Shown here in pieces: positions 7,290-14,375 of a DNA stretch of 64,000 bases (positions are counted from its first letter, which is position 1; every line of letters begins with the position of its first letter). The notes beneath the pieces were generated by a model. That model made no database searches. It saw nothing but the letters and a program-made list of their open reading frames with translations, and was not told the DNA's origin. Source of the DNA: Prevotella sp. (GTDB lineage Bacteria > Bacteroidota > Bacteroidia > Bacteroidales > Bacteroidaceae); contig JAEEQH010000010.1 in assembly GCA_016285245.1 (NCBI GenBank), positions 1 to 64,000 on the forward strand, written 5' to 3'. Position numbers and translations under genes: made by a program.

Positions 7290-7963
7290 CCTCTTATCTG
7301 AATACAGAGAATATTGAACGTAGTAGGGGTGGCTTCGGCCCTGAGCTCAGCCGAATGGGGGTGGAGTACCACCCGTTGCGGCCTTTCTTGCCCGAGAAGG
7401 CGAAGGTGCTGTTCCTGGGTAGTTTTCCGCCCCAGCGCAAGCGGTGGTGCATGGATTTTTACTATCCGAATTATATCAATGACCACTGGCGCATCGAGGG
7501 ACAGATTTTCTTTGGCGACAAGAACCATTTCGTGGATGTGGCAAACAAGCGTTTCAAGATAGACGAGATCGTGGCGTTCTGCAAAGAGAAGGGTCTCGCG
7601 TTCTTTGATACCTCCACGGCTATCCGTCGATTGCAGGACAATGCCTCCGACAAGTTTCTTGAGGTGGTGGAGCCAACCGACATCCCGGCGCTGCTCCGGC
7701 AGCTACCCCATCTCCGTGCCATCGTCACCACAGGCGAGAAGGCTACAGAGACAATCTGTGCCTCGCTCGGCATCCCAACCATTCCCAAGGTGAACACATA
7801 TGTTGAAGTTTCTTTTCGCGATTCAGAGGCTCCCTCCCTTTTAGGGGAGGGCGGGGGGAGAGGCTTTCTATATAGACTGCCCAGCAGTTCCCGTGCCTAC
7901 CCCTTGTCCTTCGACAAAAAGGTGGAGGCCTATCGTCAGTTCTTTAACTTCATTCAGCTATGA
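7286..7963 (+). CDS. Uracil-DNA glycosylase-family protein
   Basis: 225 aa from the ATG at 7286, which overlaps the AlkD-like stop codon by 4 bases; a longer upstream reading is possible but would lie inside that gene. VLFLGSFPPQRKRW with a following MDFYYPN is the GxxP-type first motif of a Bacteroidetes branch of the UDG/MUG fold, and IVTTGEKATETI matches a later strand of that fold. The usual C-terminal active-site His loop is not obvious: the region is replaced or preceded by an in-frame palindromic repeat (about residues 180-195, SEAPSLLGEGGGRGF), then LPSSSRAY, which resembles the LPSxSPA motif. Probably a cytoplasmic glycosylase acting on deaminated bases. Confidence 0.7.
   Translation: MTSYLNTENIERSRGGFGPELSRMGVEYHPLRPFLPEKAKVLFLGSFPPQRKRWCMDFYYPNYINDHWRIEGQIFFGDKNHFVDVANKRFKIDEIVAFCKEKGLAFFDTSTAIRRLQDNASDKFLEVVEPTDIPALLRQLPHLRAIVTTGEKATETICASLGIPTIPKVNTYVEVSFRDSEAPSLLGEGGGRGFLYRLPSSSRAYPLSFDKKVEAYRQFFNFIQL
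7826..7867 (-). repeat. Family A palindromic repeat inside the UDG-like gene
   Basis: Hairpin CCCTCCC (7832-7838) / GGGAGGG (7845-7851) with an adjoining G-rich arm. Minus orientation relative to the copy at 8529. It is translated as a glycine/glutamate-rich insert. Confidence 0.75.
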
Positions 7964-8658
7964 GAGACATCGAGATACACAGTTGTCCGGAGCTGATGGA
8001 CTTGATCCAGGAGGTGGGGTTTCTGCCGCTGCTGGATAGTGGTATCAGGGGCTATTCGGCCGAGGAATTGGTGGACGAGGACAATCGATACGTGGTGTTC
8101 GATGATGGCGGTTGGGACTGGCCGCTGTGGAAGTGGAAGGGCCCCATTGTCACCGAGGGTCGCTGCGTCTATGGTAAGTTCTTTGCCGGTAAGGCGGGGT
8201 TCGTGAGCAAGGACTGGTGGCCCGATCTGTGCAATTATCGTCGTGCTTCGAGACCTGCACCTGCGGAGGGTAGTATCGATGAGGCTATCCTGCTGACGTT
8301 AGCAGAACACGGTAGTCTAATCACGCGCGAACTGCGGGCTGCCTGCGGGTTCGATGGACCTAAAATGAGGAGTAGGTTCGATGGTTATGTGACGCGCCTA
8401 CAGATGGCCTGTCGCATCGTGACTGAAGACTTCGTGTATCCCACCGACAAGCATGGACACGAGTATGGCTGGGGCTGGTCGCTGTTGACGACGCCAGAGT
8501 CGCTATTAGGTCGCGAGATGTGTCAGACCTCACCCCCTGACCCCCTCTCCGAAGGGCGAGGGAGAACGCCCCGGGAGTCGTTCGAGCGGATGTTTGAACA
8601 CCTGCGCAGGCTGTTACCCGAGGCCACCGACAAGCAGATTACGAAGCTGATAAAGTGA
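7960..8658 (+). CDS. AlkZ-related (YcaQ-like) protein
   Basis: 232 aa. The N-terminal half with EVGFLPLLDSGIRGYSAEEL, the YGKFFAGKAGFVSKDWWPD segment and the winged-helix part EHGSLITRELRAACGF resemble the AlkZ-related proteins that some Bacteroidetes carry. AlkZ/YcaQ glycosylases excise crosslinked or alkylated bases; this short relative lacks a clear QxQ catalytic motif, so activity is uncertain. The start overlaps the stop of the UDG-like gene by 4 bases (ATGA). An in-frame family A repeat supplies SPPDPLSEGRGR near residues 190-202. It is the last repair gene before the transposase, 22 bases away. Confidence 0.65.
   Translation: MRDIEIHSCPELMDLIQEVGFLPLLDSGIRGYSAEELVDEDNRYVVFDDGGWDWPLWKWKGPIVTEGRCVYGKFFAGKAGFVSKDWWPDLCNYRRASRPAPAEGSIDEAILLTLAEHGSLITRELRAACGFDGPKMRSRFDGYVTRLQMACRIVTEDFVYPTDKHGHEYGWGWSLLTTPESLLGREMCQTSPPDPLSEGRGRTPRESFERMFEHLRRLLPEATDKQITKLIK
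8529..8567 (+). repeat. Family A palindromic repeat inside the AlkZ-related gene
   Basis: A C-rich arm (CTCACCCCCTGA) followed by an imperfect hairpin with CCCTC (8543-8547) and GAGGG (8558-8562). It is read in frame. Confidence 0.75.
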
Positions 8659-8680
8659 GCGGTAATATGTAAGAGGTAAG

Positions 8681-9955
8681 ATGGAAGAAGGAAAATGGAA
8701 GCGGAGGCCGGTAGACCCCATGAGGCACCACCGTGAAAACGGATGGGACTACAAAGGGCGTGCCATCTATCATTTTACGCTGCCTGTGGAGGAGCGCTAT
8801 CCGTTGTTTGGGACATTGGATGGCGAGCGTGCGGAGACGGCTTTCGTGAGGCTCAATCCCTTTGGGCGCCGCGTGTGTCGGATGTTGTGTGGGCTGGCGC
8901 AGTTTTATGCGGGGAAGGGGTTCGCCCTGAAGGTGCTGGCGCAGAAGGTGATGCCCGACCACGTGCACCTGGTGATCCAGGTGCTGGAGCCGCTGCCGCA
9001 GAGTATTGGGGCGGTGGTGCGCGGGTTCAAGAGCGGGTGCACGAAGGTGTATAAGGAGATGTATGGCAGCGGCGAGAACGCCGCTGGAGTGCACGGAGAA
9101 GTAGAGGGCAGCGGCGAGAACGCCGCTGGAGTGAACGGGGACGGTGAGGATGGAAGGAACGCCGCTGGAGTGCGCGAGAATGACGAGGATGGAAGGAACG
9201 CCGCTGGAGTGCACGGGGACGGTGAGGATGGACACGAGAGGGCCGCGGAGGCGCCCGTGCATTTCGCTCGCATTTTTGCGAAGAGGGGTAGTATCTGGCA
9301 ACAGGACGCGGCTTATTATCATGAGCGCATACTCCATGCGCCAGGGCAGTTGCGGCGGATGATAGACTATGTGAAGGACAACCCGCGGCGGCTTTGGATC
9401 AAGAGCCGCAACCCTGAGCTTTTCCGATTACACAGGCGGACGGAGGCGGCAGGGCTGTCATTTACGTCGATGGGCAACCATTTTCTTTTGGATTGGCCCG
9501 ACCGGCAGGTGGTGGAGATGTCGCGAAGCGCTATAAACGAAGAGGTGCAGGAACGGCTGCGGACGGTGCTGGCGGCAGCACACAACGGGGCAGTCACCTA
9601 TACGGCGGCCATCAGCAAGGGTGAGCAACTCATCGCTCGTACTTTGCGCGAGCAGGGTTATCCGCTGGTGGTGCTGCTCAACGACGGTTTTCCCAAGGAG
9701 GGGTCTCCGCATGAGCGTTATTACAAACCGGGCGGCGTGTATTTCGAGGCGTGTTCGAAAGGGCAGTTGCTGTTGTTGGAGCCTACCGAACAGGCGTTTC
9801 TCGATGCTGGTATCCAAGCGGCTGTCGAAGAGACGCTGCGTCGCAAGGCTGAGGCACGGCATTACGCCTATACACCCATCCCAGTGACATCGCAGCGCTA
9901 TCGCTTCGTGGCGCTTAATGAGATGGCCAAGCGGTTGGCTCAGAATTTGGATTAG
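8681..9955 (+). CDS. REP-associated tyrosine transposase (RAYT) with C-terminal extension
   Basis: 424 aa. The HUH motif HVH (His94, His96 in MPDHVHLVIQV) with a downstream helix containing Tyr230 (IDYVKDNPRR) identifies a Y1 transposase of the IS200/TnpA-REP type. Residues about 130-185 are an insertion of four NAAGV units encoded by the repeat at 9069-9216, placed between the HUH half and the Tyr half. From about residue 250 a separate domain follows, containing AISKGEQLIARTL, VVLLNDGFPKEGS and QLLLLEP, which looks Rossmann/TOPRIM-like; I do not recognise it with certainty. RAYTs are normally single-copy domesticated transposases that mobilise REP palindromes. No terminal repeats of a mobile element are seen. 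Confidence 0.85.
   Translation: MEEGKWKRRPVDPMRHHRENGWDYKGRAIYHFTLPVEERYPLFGTLDGERAETAFVRLNPFGRRVCRMLCGLAQFYAGKGFALKVLAQKVMPDHVHLVIQVLEPLPQSIGAVVRGFKSGCTKVYKEMYGSGENAAGVHGEVEGSGENAAGVNGDGEDGRNAAGVRENDEDGRNAAGVHGDGEDGHERAAEAPVHFARIFAKRGSIWQQDAAYYHERILHAPGQLRRMIDYVKDNPRRLWIKSRNPELFRLHRRTEAAGLSFTSMGNHFLLDWPDRQVVEMSRSAINEEVQERLRTVLAAAHNGAVTYTAAISKGEQLIARTLREQGYPLVVLLNDGFPKEGSPHERYYKPGGVYFEACSKGQLLLLEPTEQAFLDAGIQAAVEETLRRKAEARHYAYTPIPVTSQRYRFVALNEMAKRLAQNLD
9069..9216 (+). repeat. RAYT-linked repeat array inside the transposase gene
   Basis: Four copies of the core found in the AlkD-like gene start at 9078, 9120, 9159 and 9198, with periods of 42, 39 and 39 bases. The first two are preceded by the GCGGCG-AGAA-CGCCGC hairpin (9069-9084 and 9111-9126). 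The reading frame is shifted by one base relative to the AlkD-like gene (NAAGVHG here, TPLECTE there), so DNA and not protein sequence is conserved. Confidence 0.9.
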
Positions 9956-9982
9956 TAAGAACAGGTAATAATATTGACAACA

Positions 9983-10390
9983 ATGGACATAAAGGAACTA
10001 TTGAATCGGACGGATAGGTTTGCGGCCAATGCGGGTTGCAGGATTACGGAGGTGGACGAGCAGCATGCTGTAGCGGAGATGACGGTGACAGCGATGCATC
10101 TGAATGGCGGTAATGTGTGTCAGGGTGGGGCGCTGTTTACGTTGGCCGACTTGGCGATTGCGGCTTGGATGAACTACAACGGTCAGCTGACGTTTGGCAT
10201 CAATAGCAGCATCATGTTTGTGTCGAGTGCCCGTGAGGGTGATGTGCTGCGGGCTGAGGCTGTCGGCATTTGCGACCATCACAAAATTCCTGCCGTAGAG
10301 GTACGCGTGACCAATCAGAACGGACGACTCATCTGTCATGTGACGGGCATGGGTTATCGTAAAAGCATAAAGGTGCCAACGGAAGAATGA
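9983..10390 (+). CDS. PaaI-family hotdog thioesterase
   Basis: 135 aa from the ATG at 9983 (a TTG lies 9 bases upstream). The segment HLNGGNVCQGGALFTLADLA is the HGG-type active-site helix region of the PaaI/4HBT hotdog fold, followed by the usual TFGINSSIMFV strand. It is expected to hydrolyse acyl-CoA thioesters in the cytoplasm; the substrate is not readable. Its stop codon overlaps (ATGA) the start of a broken glycerate kinase gene. Confidence 0.8.
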   Translation: MDIKELLNRTDRFAANAGCRITEVDEQHAVAEMTVTAMHLNGGNVCQGGALFTLADLAIAAWMNYNGQLTFGINSSIMFVSSAREGDVLRAEAVGICDHHKIPAVEVRVTNQNGRLICHVTGMGYRKSIKVPTEE

Positions 10391-10452
10391 AGAAAATCAT
10401 CGTAGCGATAGATTCGTTTAAGGGGTGTCTGACAATTGACATAAACAATTAA
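10387..10452 (+). pseudogene. Glycerate kinase N-terminal remnant
   Basis: The frame beginning at the ATG overlapping the thioesterase stop encodes MKKIIVAIDSFKGCLT and then runs into IDINN and a stop. The first 16 residues match the N terminus typical of GlxK-type glycerate kinases (SFKGSL). All the rest, more than 350 residues, is missing, so this is a deletion stump with an abrupt junction near 10434. Confidence 0.7.
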
Positions 10453-10464
10453 TACCTAACGACT

Positions 10465-10926
10465 ATGAATATTGGAGACAAAGCGCCCGAGATTCTGGGC
10501 AAGGACGAACAGGGACGGGACATCCGTCTGAGTGATTATAAGGGCCGTAAGCTGGTGTTGTACTTCTATCCGAAGGATAATACGAGCGGGTGTACGGCAG
10601 AGGCTTGTAGTCTGAGAGACCACTACGGCGAACTGCAAGGCAAGGGCTACGAAGTGGTGGGTGTGAGTAAGGATTCTGCTGCCTCACACGTGAAGTTCAA
10701 GGAGAAGCACGAGCTGCCCTTCCCGCTGATTGCCGATGTGGACAAGTCGCTGATGGAGGCCATGGGTGCCTGGGGCGAGAAGATGATGTATGGCAAAAAG
10801 ACGATGGGCACCATCCGCACCACCTTTATTATTAATGAGGAGGGCATCATCGAGCAGATCTTCGCTGGCAAGCAGGTGAAGACCAAGGAGCACGCTGAGC
10901 AGATATTGAATCATAAAGAATGTTAA
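10465..10926 (+). CDS. bcp: Thioredoxin-dependent thiol peroxidase (Bcp/PrxQ)
   Basis: 153 aa. The peroxiredoxin signature FYPKDNTSGCTAEACSL carries the peroxidatic Cys43 and a second Cys48 five residues later, the PrxQ/Bcp arrangement. It reduces hydroperoxides in the cytoplasm with thioredoxin. It starts 13 bases after the glycerate kinase stump and belongs to the same oxidative-stress neighbourhood as sodB and rubrerythrin. Confidence 0.93.
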   Translation: MNIGDKAPEILGKDEQGRDIRLSDYKGRKLVLYFYPKDNTSGCTAEACSLRDHYGELQGKGYEVVGVSKDSAASHVKFKEKHELPFPLIADVDKSLMEAMGAWGEKMMYGKKTMGTIRTTFIINEEGIIEQIFAGKQVKTKEHAEQILNHKEC

Positions 10927-10965
10927 ATGATTGAAGGTGTCCTGACTTTTGGGACAGCCTTGTCT

Positions 10966-10973
10966 TATCTTTG
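10966..10973 (+). promoter_or_regulatory. -7 box of the radical SAM gene, very short leader
   Basis: TATCTTTG ends only 8 bases before the ATG at 10982, so the mRNA would be leaderless or nearly so. A TTTG exists 14 bases upstream, too close for the consensus. Confidence 0.45.
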
Positions 10974-10981
10974 CACCCGAT

Positions 10982-12274
10982 ATGTTGACAGAAAAGACAA
11001 TGGAGAAGCTGCGGATACTCGCAGAGTCGGCGAAGTACGACGTGTCGTGCTCGTCGAGCGGTACCGTGCGCAAAGGTAAGCAGGGTATGGTGGGCTCGAC
11101 GGTGGGCGGCGTGGGCATCTGCCACTCGTTTGCCGACGATGGAAGATGTATCTCGCTGCTGAAGGTGATGCTGACGAACTACTGTATGTACGACTGTGCG
11201 TATTGCATCAACCGTCGAAGCAACGACATCAAGCGGGCGACGCTCTCTGTTTCTGAGTTGGAGGAGATTACGATGGAGTTCTATCGCAGGAACTATATCG
11301 AAGGACTCTTTTTATCCAGCGGCGTGGTGCGCAATCCTGACTACACGATGGAGCGGCTCGCCGCTATCGCTCGCGACCTCAGGACGGTGCATCGCTTCAA
11401 CGGCTACATCCACCTGAAGAGCATCCCCGGCTGTTCGCAGGAGCTGCTCAATGAGGCCGGACGCTATGCCGACCGCATGAGTGTGAACATCGAGATTCCC
11501 AAGGAGGAGTCGCTGAAACTTCTCGCCCCCGAAAAAGACCACAAGAGCGTGTTCCAACCGATGAAGATGATTCAGCAAGGTGTGTTGGAGAACAAGGAGG
11601 ACCGCAAGAAATATCGCTATGCGCCAAGGTTTGTGCCGGCGGGCCAGTCGACGCAGATGATTGTAGGGGCGACGAAGGAAACGGACAAGGACATCCTCAC
11701 GATGTCGTCGATGCTCTACGGGCAGCCGACGATGCGGCGCGTGTATTACTCGGGCTATGTGAGTGTGAACACCTACGACCCGCGACTGCCCGTGCTCAAG
11801 CAGCCGCCCTTGGTGCGCGAGAATCGGCTCTATCAGGCTGACTGGCTGCTCAGGTTCTATCATTTTAGCGTCGACGAGATCGTCGACGAGATGCACGCGA
11901 ACCTTGACTTGGAGGTGGACCCGAAACTGGCGTGGGCGCTGAGGCACCCGGAGGCGTTCCCGGTGGACATTAATACGGCGGAATATGAGCAGCTGCTCCG
12001 CGTGCCGGGGCTTGGTACGAAGTCGGCTTGGCTCATTGTGAACTCACGGCGCTTCAATCGCCTGACGTCATACGACCTGAAGAAGATGGGCGTGGTGATG
12101 AAGAAGGCGAAGTACTTTATTACGTGCAACGAACTGACTTCGCAGTTCTCGCAGCCCATCATTGGCATCAACGAACTGCGACCGGAGCGACTGCGACCGT
12201 TGCTGATTTCGAAAGCGCAGCAGAAACGGGCAGCGGAAGAACGACAACTGAAACTGGACTTCGGAGATTTTTGA
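10982..12274 (+). CDS. Radical SAM protein linked to DNA repair (TIGR03916-type)
   Basis: 430 aa from the ATG at 10982; an upstream ATG at 10949 lies before the -7 box and is unlikely. The radical SAM cluster motif is CMYDCAYC (Cys68, Cys72, Cys75). The C-terminal region has a helix-hairpin-helix-like DNA-binding segment LLRVPGLGTKSAWLIV. Together with the following TIGR03915-type gene it is the known pair of the putative DNA modification/repair radical SAM family, which is usually linked to a uracil-DNA glycosylase domain. The reaction is not established. The pair lies about 3 kb downstream of the UDG-like gene of this window. Confidence 0.9.
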   Translation: MLTEKTMEKLRILAESAKYDVSCSSSGTVRKGKQGMVGSTVGGVGICHSFADDGRCISLLKVMLTNYCMYDCAYCINRRSNDIKRATLSVSELEEITMEFYRRNYIEGLFLSSGVVRNPDYTMERLAAIARDLRTVHRFNGYIHLKSIPGCSQELLNEAGRYADRMSVNIEIPKEESLKLLAPEKDHKSVFQPMKMIQQGVLENKEDRKKYRYAPRFVPAGQSTQMIVGATKETDKDILTMSSMLYGQPTMRRVYYSGYVSVNTYDPRLPVLKQPPLVRENRLYQADWLLRFYHFSVDEIVDEMHANLDLEVDPKLAWALRHPEAFPVDINTAEYEQLLRVPGLGTKSAWLIVNSRRFNRLTSYDLKKMGVVMKKAKYFITCNELTSQFSQPIIGINELRPERLRPLLISKAQQKRAAEERQLKLDFGDF

Positions 12275-12276
12275 AA

Positions 12277-12304
12277 CCACGAATTACACGAATTACACGA
12301 ATTG
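12277..12304 (+). repeat. ACGAATTAC triplet repeat
   Basis: Three units (ACGAATTAC, ACGAATTAC, ACGAATTGT) fill the 35-base gap between the radical SAM gene and its partner. A related array lies at 16785-16806. Confidence 0.7.
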
Positions 12305-12309
12305 TTGAG

Positions 12310-13113
12310 ATGACGGTATATGTGTTTGACGGAACGATGGATGGGCTGCTGACGGCGGTGTTCGACGCATTCCTTTTGAAGGAGCAGCCAGAACAGTTGC
12401 TCGCTGAGGGCGACGCGCTGCCGTTGTTCTGTGACCATATCTACCACGTGACGACCGACGAGGAGAAAGCACGCCGGGTGTGGGCAGGACTGGAGAAGAA
12501 ACTCTGTCGCGAGGCCCTGCGGCTGATCTCCGTCAGTTGGCTGTCGGAACTGCGAGAGCTGAACACACCGTTGTTCCAGTATATATGTAAGGTGTTCTTG
12601 GACAATCCAAGCGGCAGAGCCGAGCGCCGACAATGCGATATCTCGCGGAACTTCGCCGATGCTGATGTCCTGGCCGTGACGAACATCGCCCGTCGCGTGC
12701 TGCACGAACAGCTGCGCATGAAGCAGTTCATCCGTTTCCAGAAGGCGAAGGACGGTACATATCTTGCTGTCGTATCGCCTGACCATAATGTGTTGCCTAT
12801 TATCATCGACCACTTTCAAGACCGATTTAACGACCAGCCGTGGCTGATATATGATGCGAAGCGGCACTACGGGTACTATTATGACGGCAAAACCGTCATC
12901 CGCGTGACCTTCGAAGACGAGGCAGCGGTGCCTTTCGATTTGAGGAACGGGAAGCTCGACGCCGCCGTGCTGAGCGACAACGACCAGCTGTTCCAGGACC
13001 TCTGGCGCACGTACTTCAAGGCCATCTGCATCCGCGAGCGCATGAACCCCCGCAAGCAGTTGCAGGACATGCCGCGCCGCTATTGGAAATACATGACGGA
13101 GAAGAATGGGTGA
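12310..13113 (+). CDS. TIGR03915-family putative DNA metabolism protein
   Basis: 267 aa from the ATG at 12310, the start used by the family (MTVYVFDGTMDGLLTAVFDA). NFADADVLAVTNIARRVLHEQLRMKQFIRFQ and the C-terminal NPRKQLQDMPRRYWKYMTE match the DUF4130 / TIGR03915 group. In many genomes this protein is fused to, or next to, a UDG-family domain; here it is separate. It probably acts with the radical SAM protein on DNA. The gap between them consists of three ACGAATTAC units. Confidence 0.88.
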   Translation: MTVYVFDGTMDGLLTAVFDAFLLKEQPEQLLAEGDALPLFCDHIYHVTTDEEKARRVWAGLEKKLCREALRLISVSWLSELRELNTPLFQYICKVFLDNPSGRAERRQCDISRNFADADVLAVTNIARRVLHEQLRMKQFIRFQKAKDGTYLAVVSPDHNVLPIIIDHFQDRFNDQPWLIYDAKRHYGYYYDGKTVIRVTFEDEAAVPFDLRNGKLDAAVLSDNDQLFQDLWRTYFKAICIRERMNPRKQLQDMPRRYWKYMTEKNG

Positions 13114-13192
13114 CCTGGGGAAAAGCGAAAAGGAAACTGTTAATTAATTGGAAAAACGGCTGACATATATCGGAACAACGGACAAAAAGGCT

Positions 13193-13200
13193 TACCTTTG
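13193..13200 (+). promoter_or_regulatory. -7 box upstream of the TSCPD gene
   Basis: TACCTTTG with a leader of about 60 bases; no convincing TTTG at the -33 distance. Confidence 0.4.
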
Positions 13201-13264
13201 TAGCTTCAATCGTCAGGCGAACGCACCTTTTCAGTTGAAGTAAAACGATAAATCCGTAACGACA

Positions 13265-13537
13265 ATGAATAAAACGAAACATGTACAGTATCAGACTCAC
13301 GGCACCTGTTCGAAGTTCATCGACGTGACCGCCGATGAGCACGACGTCATCCAGCAGGTGTTCTTCCTCGGGGGCTGTCACGGAAACCTCCAGGGCATCA
13401 GCCAGTTGGTGAGAGGTCAGAAGATCGACGATGTGATTTCCCGGCTCGATGGCATCCGCTGTGGCACGAAAGGGACGTCTTGTCCCGACCAGCTGTGCCG
13501 TGCACTCGAACAACTGAAACAGGCACCACTCACTTAA
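13265..13537 (+). CDS. TIGR03905-family TSCPD domain protein
   Basis: 90 aa. GGCHGNLQGISQLVRG and GTSCPDQLCRAL are the motifs of the TSCPD domain, a small module also found at the C terminus of some class II ribonucleotide reductases. The stand-alone family has no demonstrated function. The conserved Cys residues of TSCPD and the CHG motif suggest metal or cofactor binding. It is followed 34 bases later by the HAD phosphatase gene. Confidence 0.88.
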   Translation: MNKTKHVQYQTHGTCSKFIDVTADEHDVIQQVFFLGGCHGNLQGISQLVRGQKIDDVISRLDGIRCGTKGTSCPDQLCRALEQLKQAPLT

Positions 13538-13571
13538 CCGGTTCCACAAATGAGCGAACAATAGCTGAGCC

Positions 13572-14363
13572 ATGACACAGAGATACGCATTGTTCTTCGA
13601 CATCGACGGCACGCTCGTCAGTTTCCAGACACACGAGATACCTGCATCGACCATCTTCGCGCTGACGCAGGCCAAGGCCAACGGCTCGCGGGTGTATATC
13701 GCCACGGGCCGTCCGCCGTTGATCATCACCAATCTCGGGGCTATCGAGCACCTCATCGACGGCTACATCACCACCAACGGCGCGCTGTGCTACGTGGGCG
13801 ACGAGATGGTGACGTGCCAGCCCATCGCCAAGGCGGACGTGATGACCTGCGTGGAGGACTGCCAGGAGCGAGGCAACAGCCTCATCGTCGTGGGCCGGAA
13901 GGACGTGGCGGTGCTCGACCCCAAGGGCGACGTTGACCGCATCTTCCGCCAGATGCTCGCCGTGAAGAACCTCGACAAGGCCTCGCCGCTCGACGTCGTG
14001 CTTCAGCAGGACATCCTCCAGCTGACGCCCTTCTTCCCCGCCGACTACGAACCCGTGCTGATGGCCCGTATGCCGCAATGTGTCTCGGGCCGCTGGCATC
14101 CGGAGTTCACCGACATCACCGCCAACGGTGCCGACAAGGGCAAGGGCATCCTGGCGATGGCCCGCCATGAGGGCTTTGACGTCAGCCGCACTATGGCCTT
14201 TGGCGACGGCGGCAACGACACCTCGATGATCCTCCAGGCTGGCATCGGCGTCGCGATGGGCAACGCCATTGACGCCCTCAAGCGCCAGGCCGACTACGTC
14301 ACCACCTCCGTCGACGACGACGGCATCCTCAACGCCCTGCGACACTTCGAAGTGATCAAATAA
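13572..14363 (+). CDS. Cof-type HAD-IIB phosphatase
   Basis: 263 aa. Motif I FFDIDGTLV (Asp10, Asp12), motif II-like ATGRPP, and motif IV FGDGGNDTSM with the preceding Lys (NGADKGKGI) define the Cof/HAD-IIB family, which dephosphorylates sugar phosphates or cofactors. The protein is complete. A 51-base piece of the gene (14049-14099) recurs after the next gene at 15216-15266, which points to a past duplication. Confidence 0.92.
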   Translation: MTQRYALFFDIDGTLVSFQTHEIPASTIFALTQAKANGSRVYIATGRPPLIITNLGAIEHLIDGYITTNGALCYVGDEMVTCQPIAKADVMTCVEDCQERGNSLIVVGRKDVAVLDPKGDVDRIFRQMLAVKNLDKASPLDVVLQQDILQLTPFFPADYEPVLMARMPQCVSGRWHPEFTDITANGADKGKGILAMARHEGFDVSRTMAFGDGGNDTSMILQAGIGVAMGNAIDALKRQADYVTTSVDDDGILNALRHFEVIK

Positions 14364-14375
14364 ACAACAAACGCT

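Noticed and set aside
8549..8580. Further copy of the RAYT-linked core next to the family A repeat in the AlkZ-related gene (GAGAACGCCCCGGGAGTCG)
   Set aside because: Only the first nine bases and scattered later ones match the core; it is below what I would call a copy.
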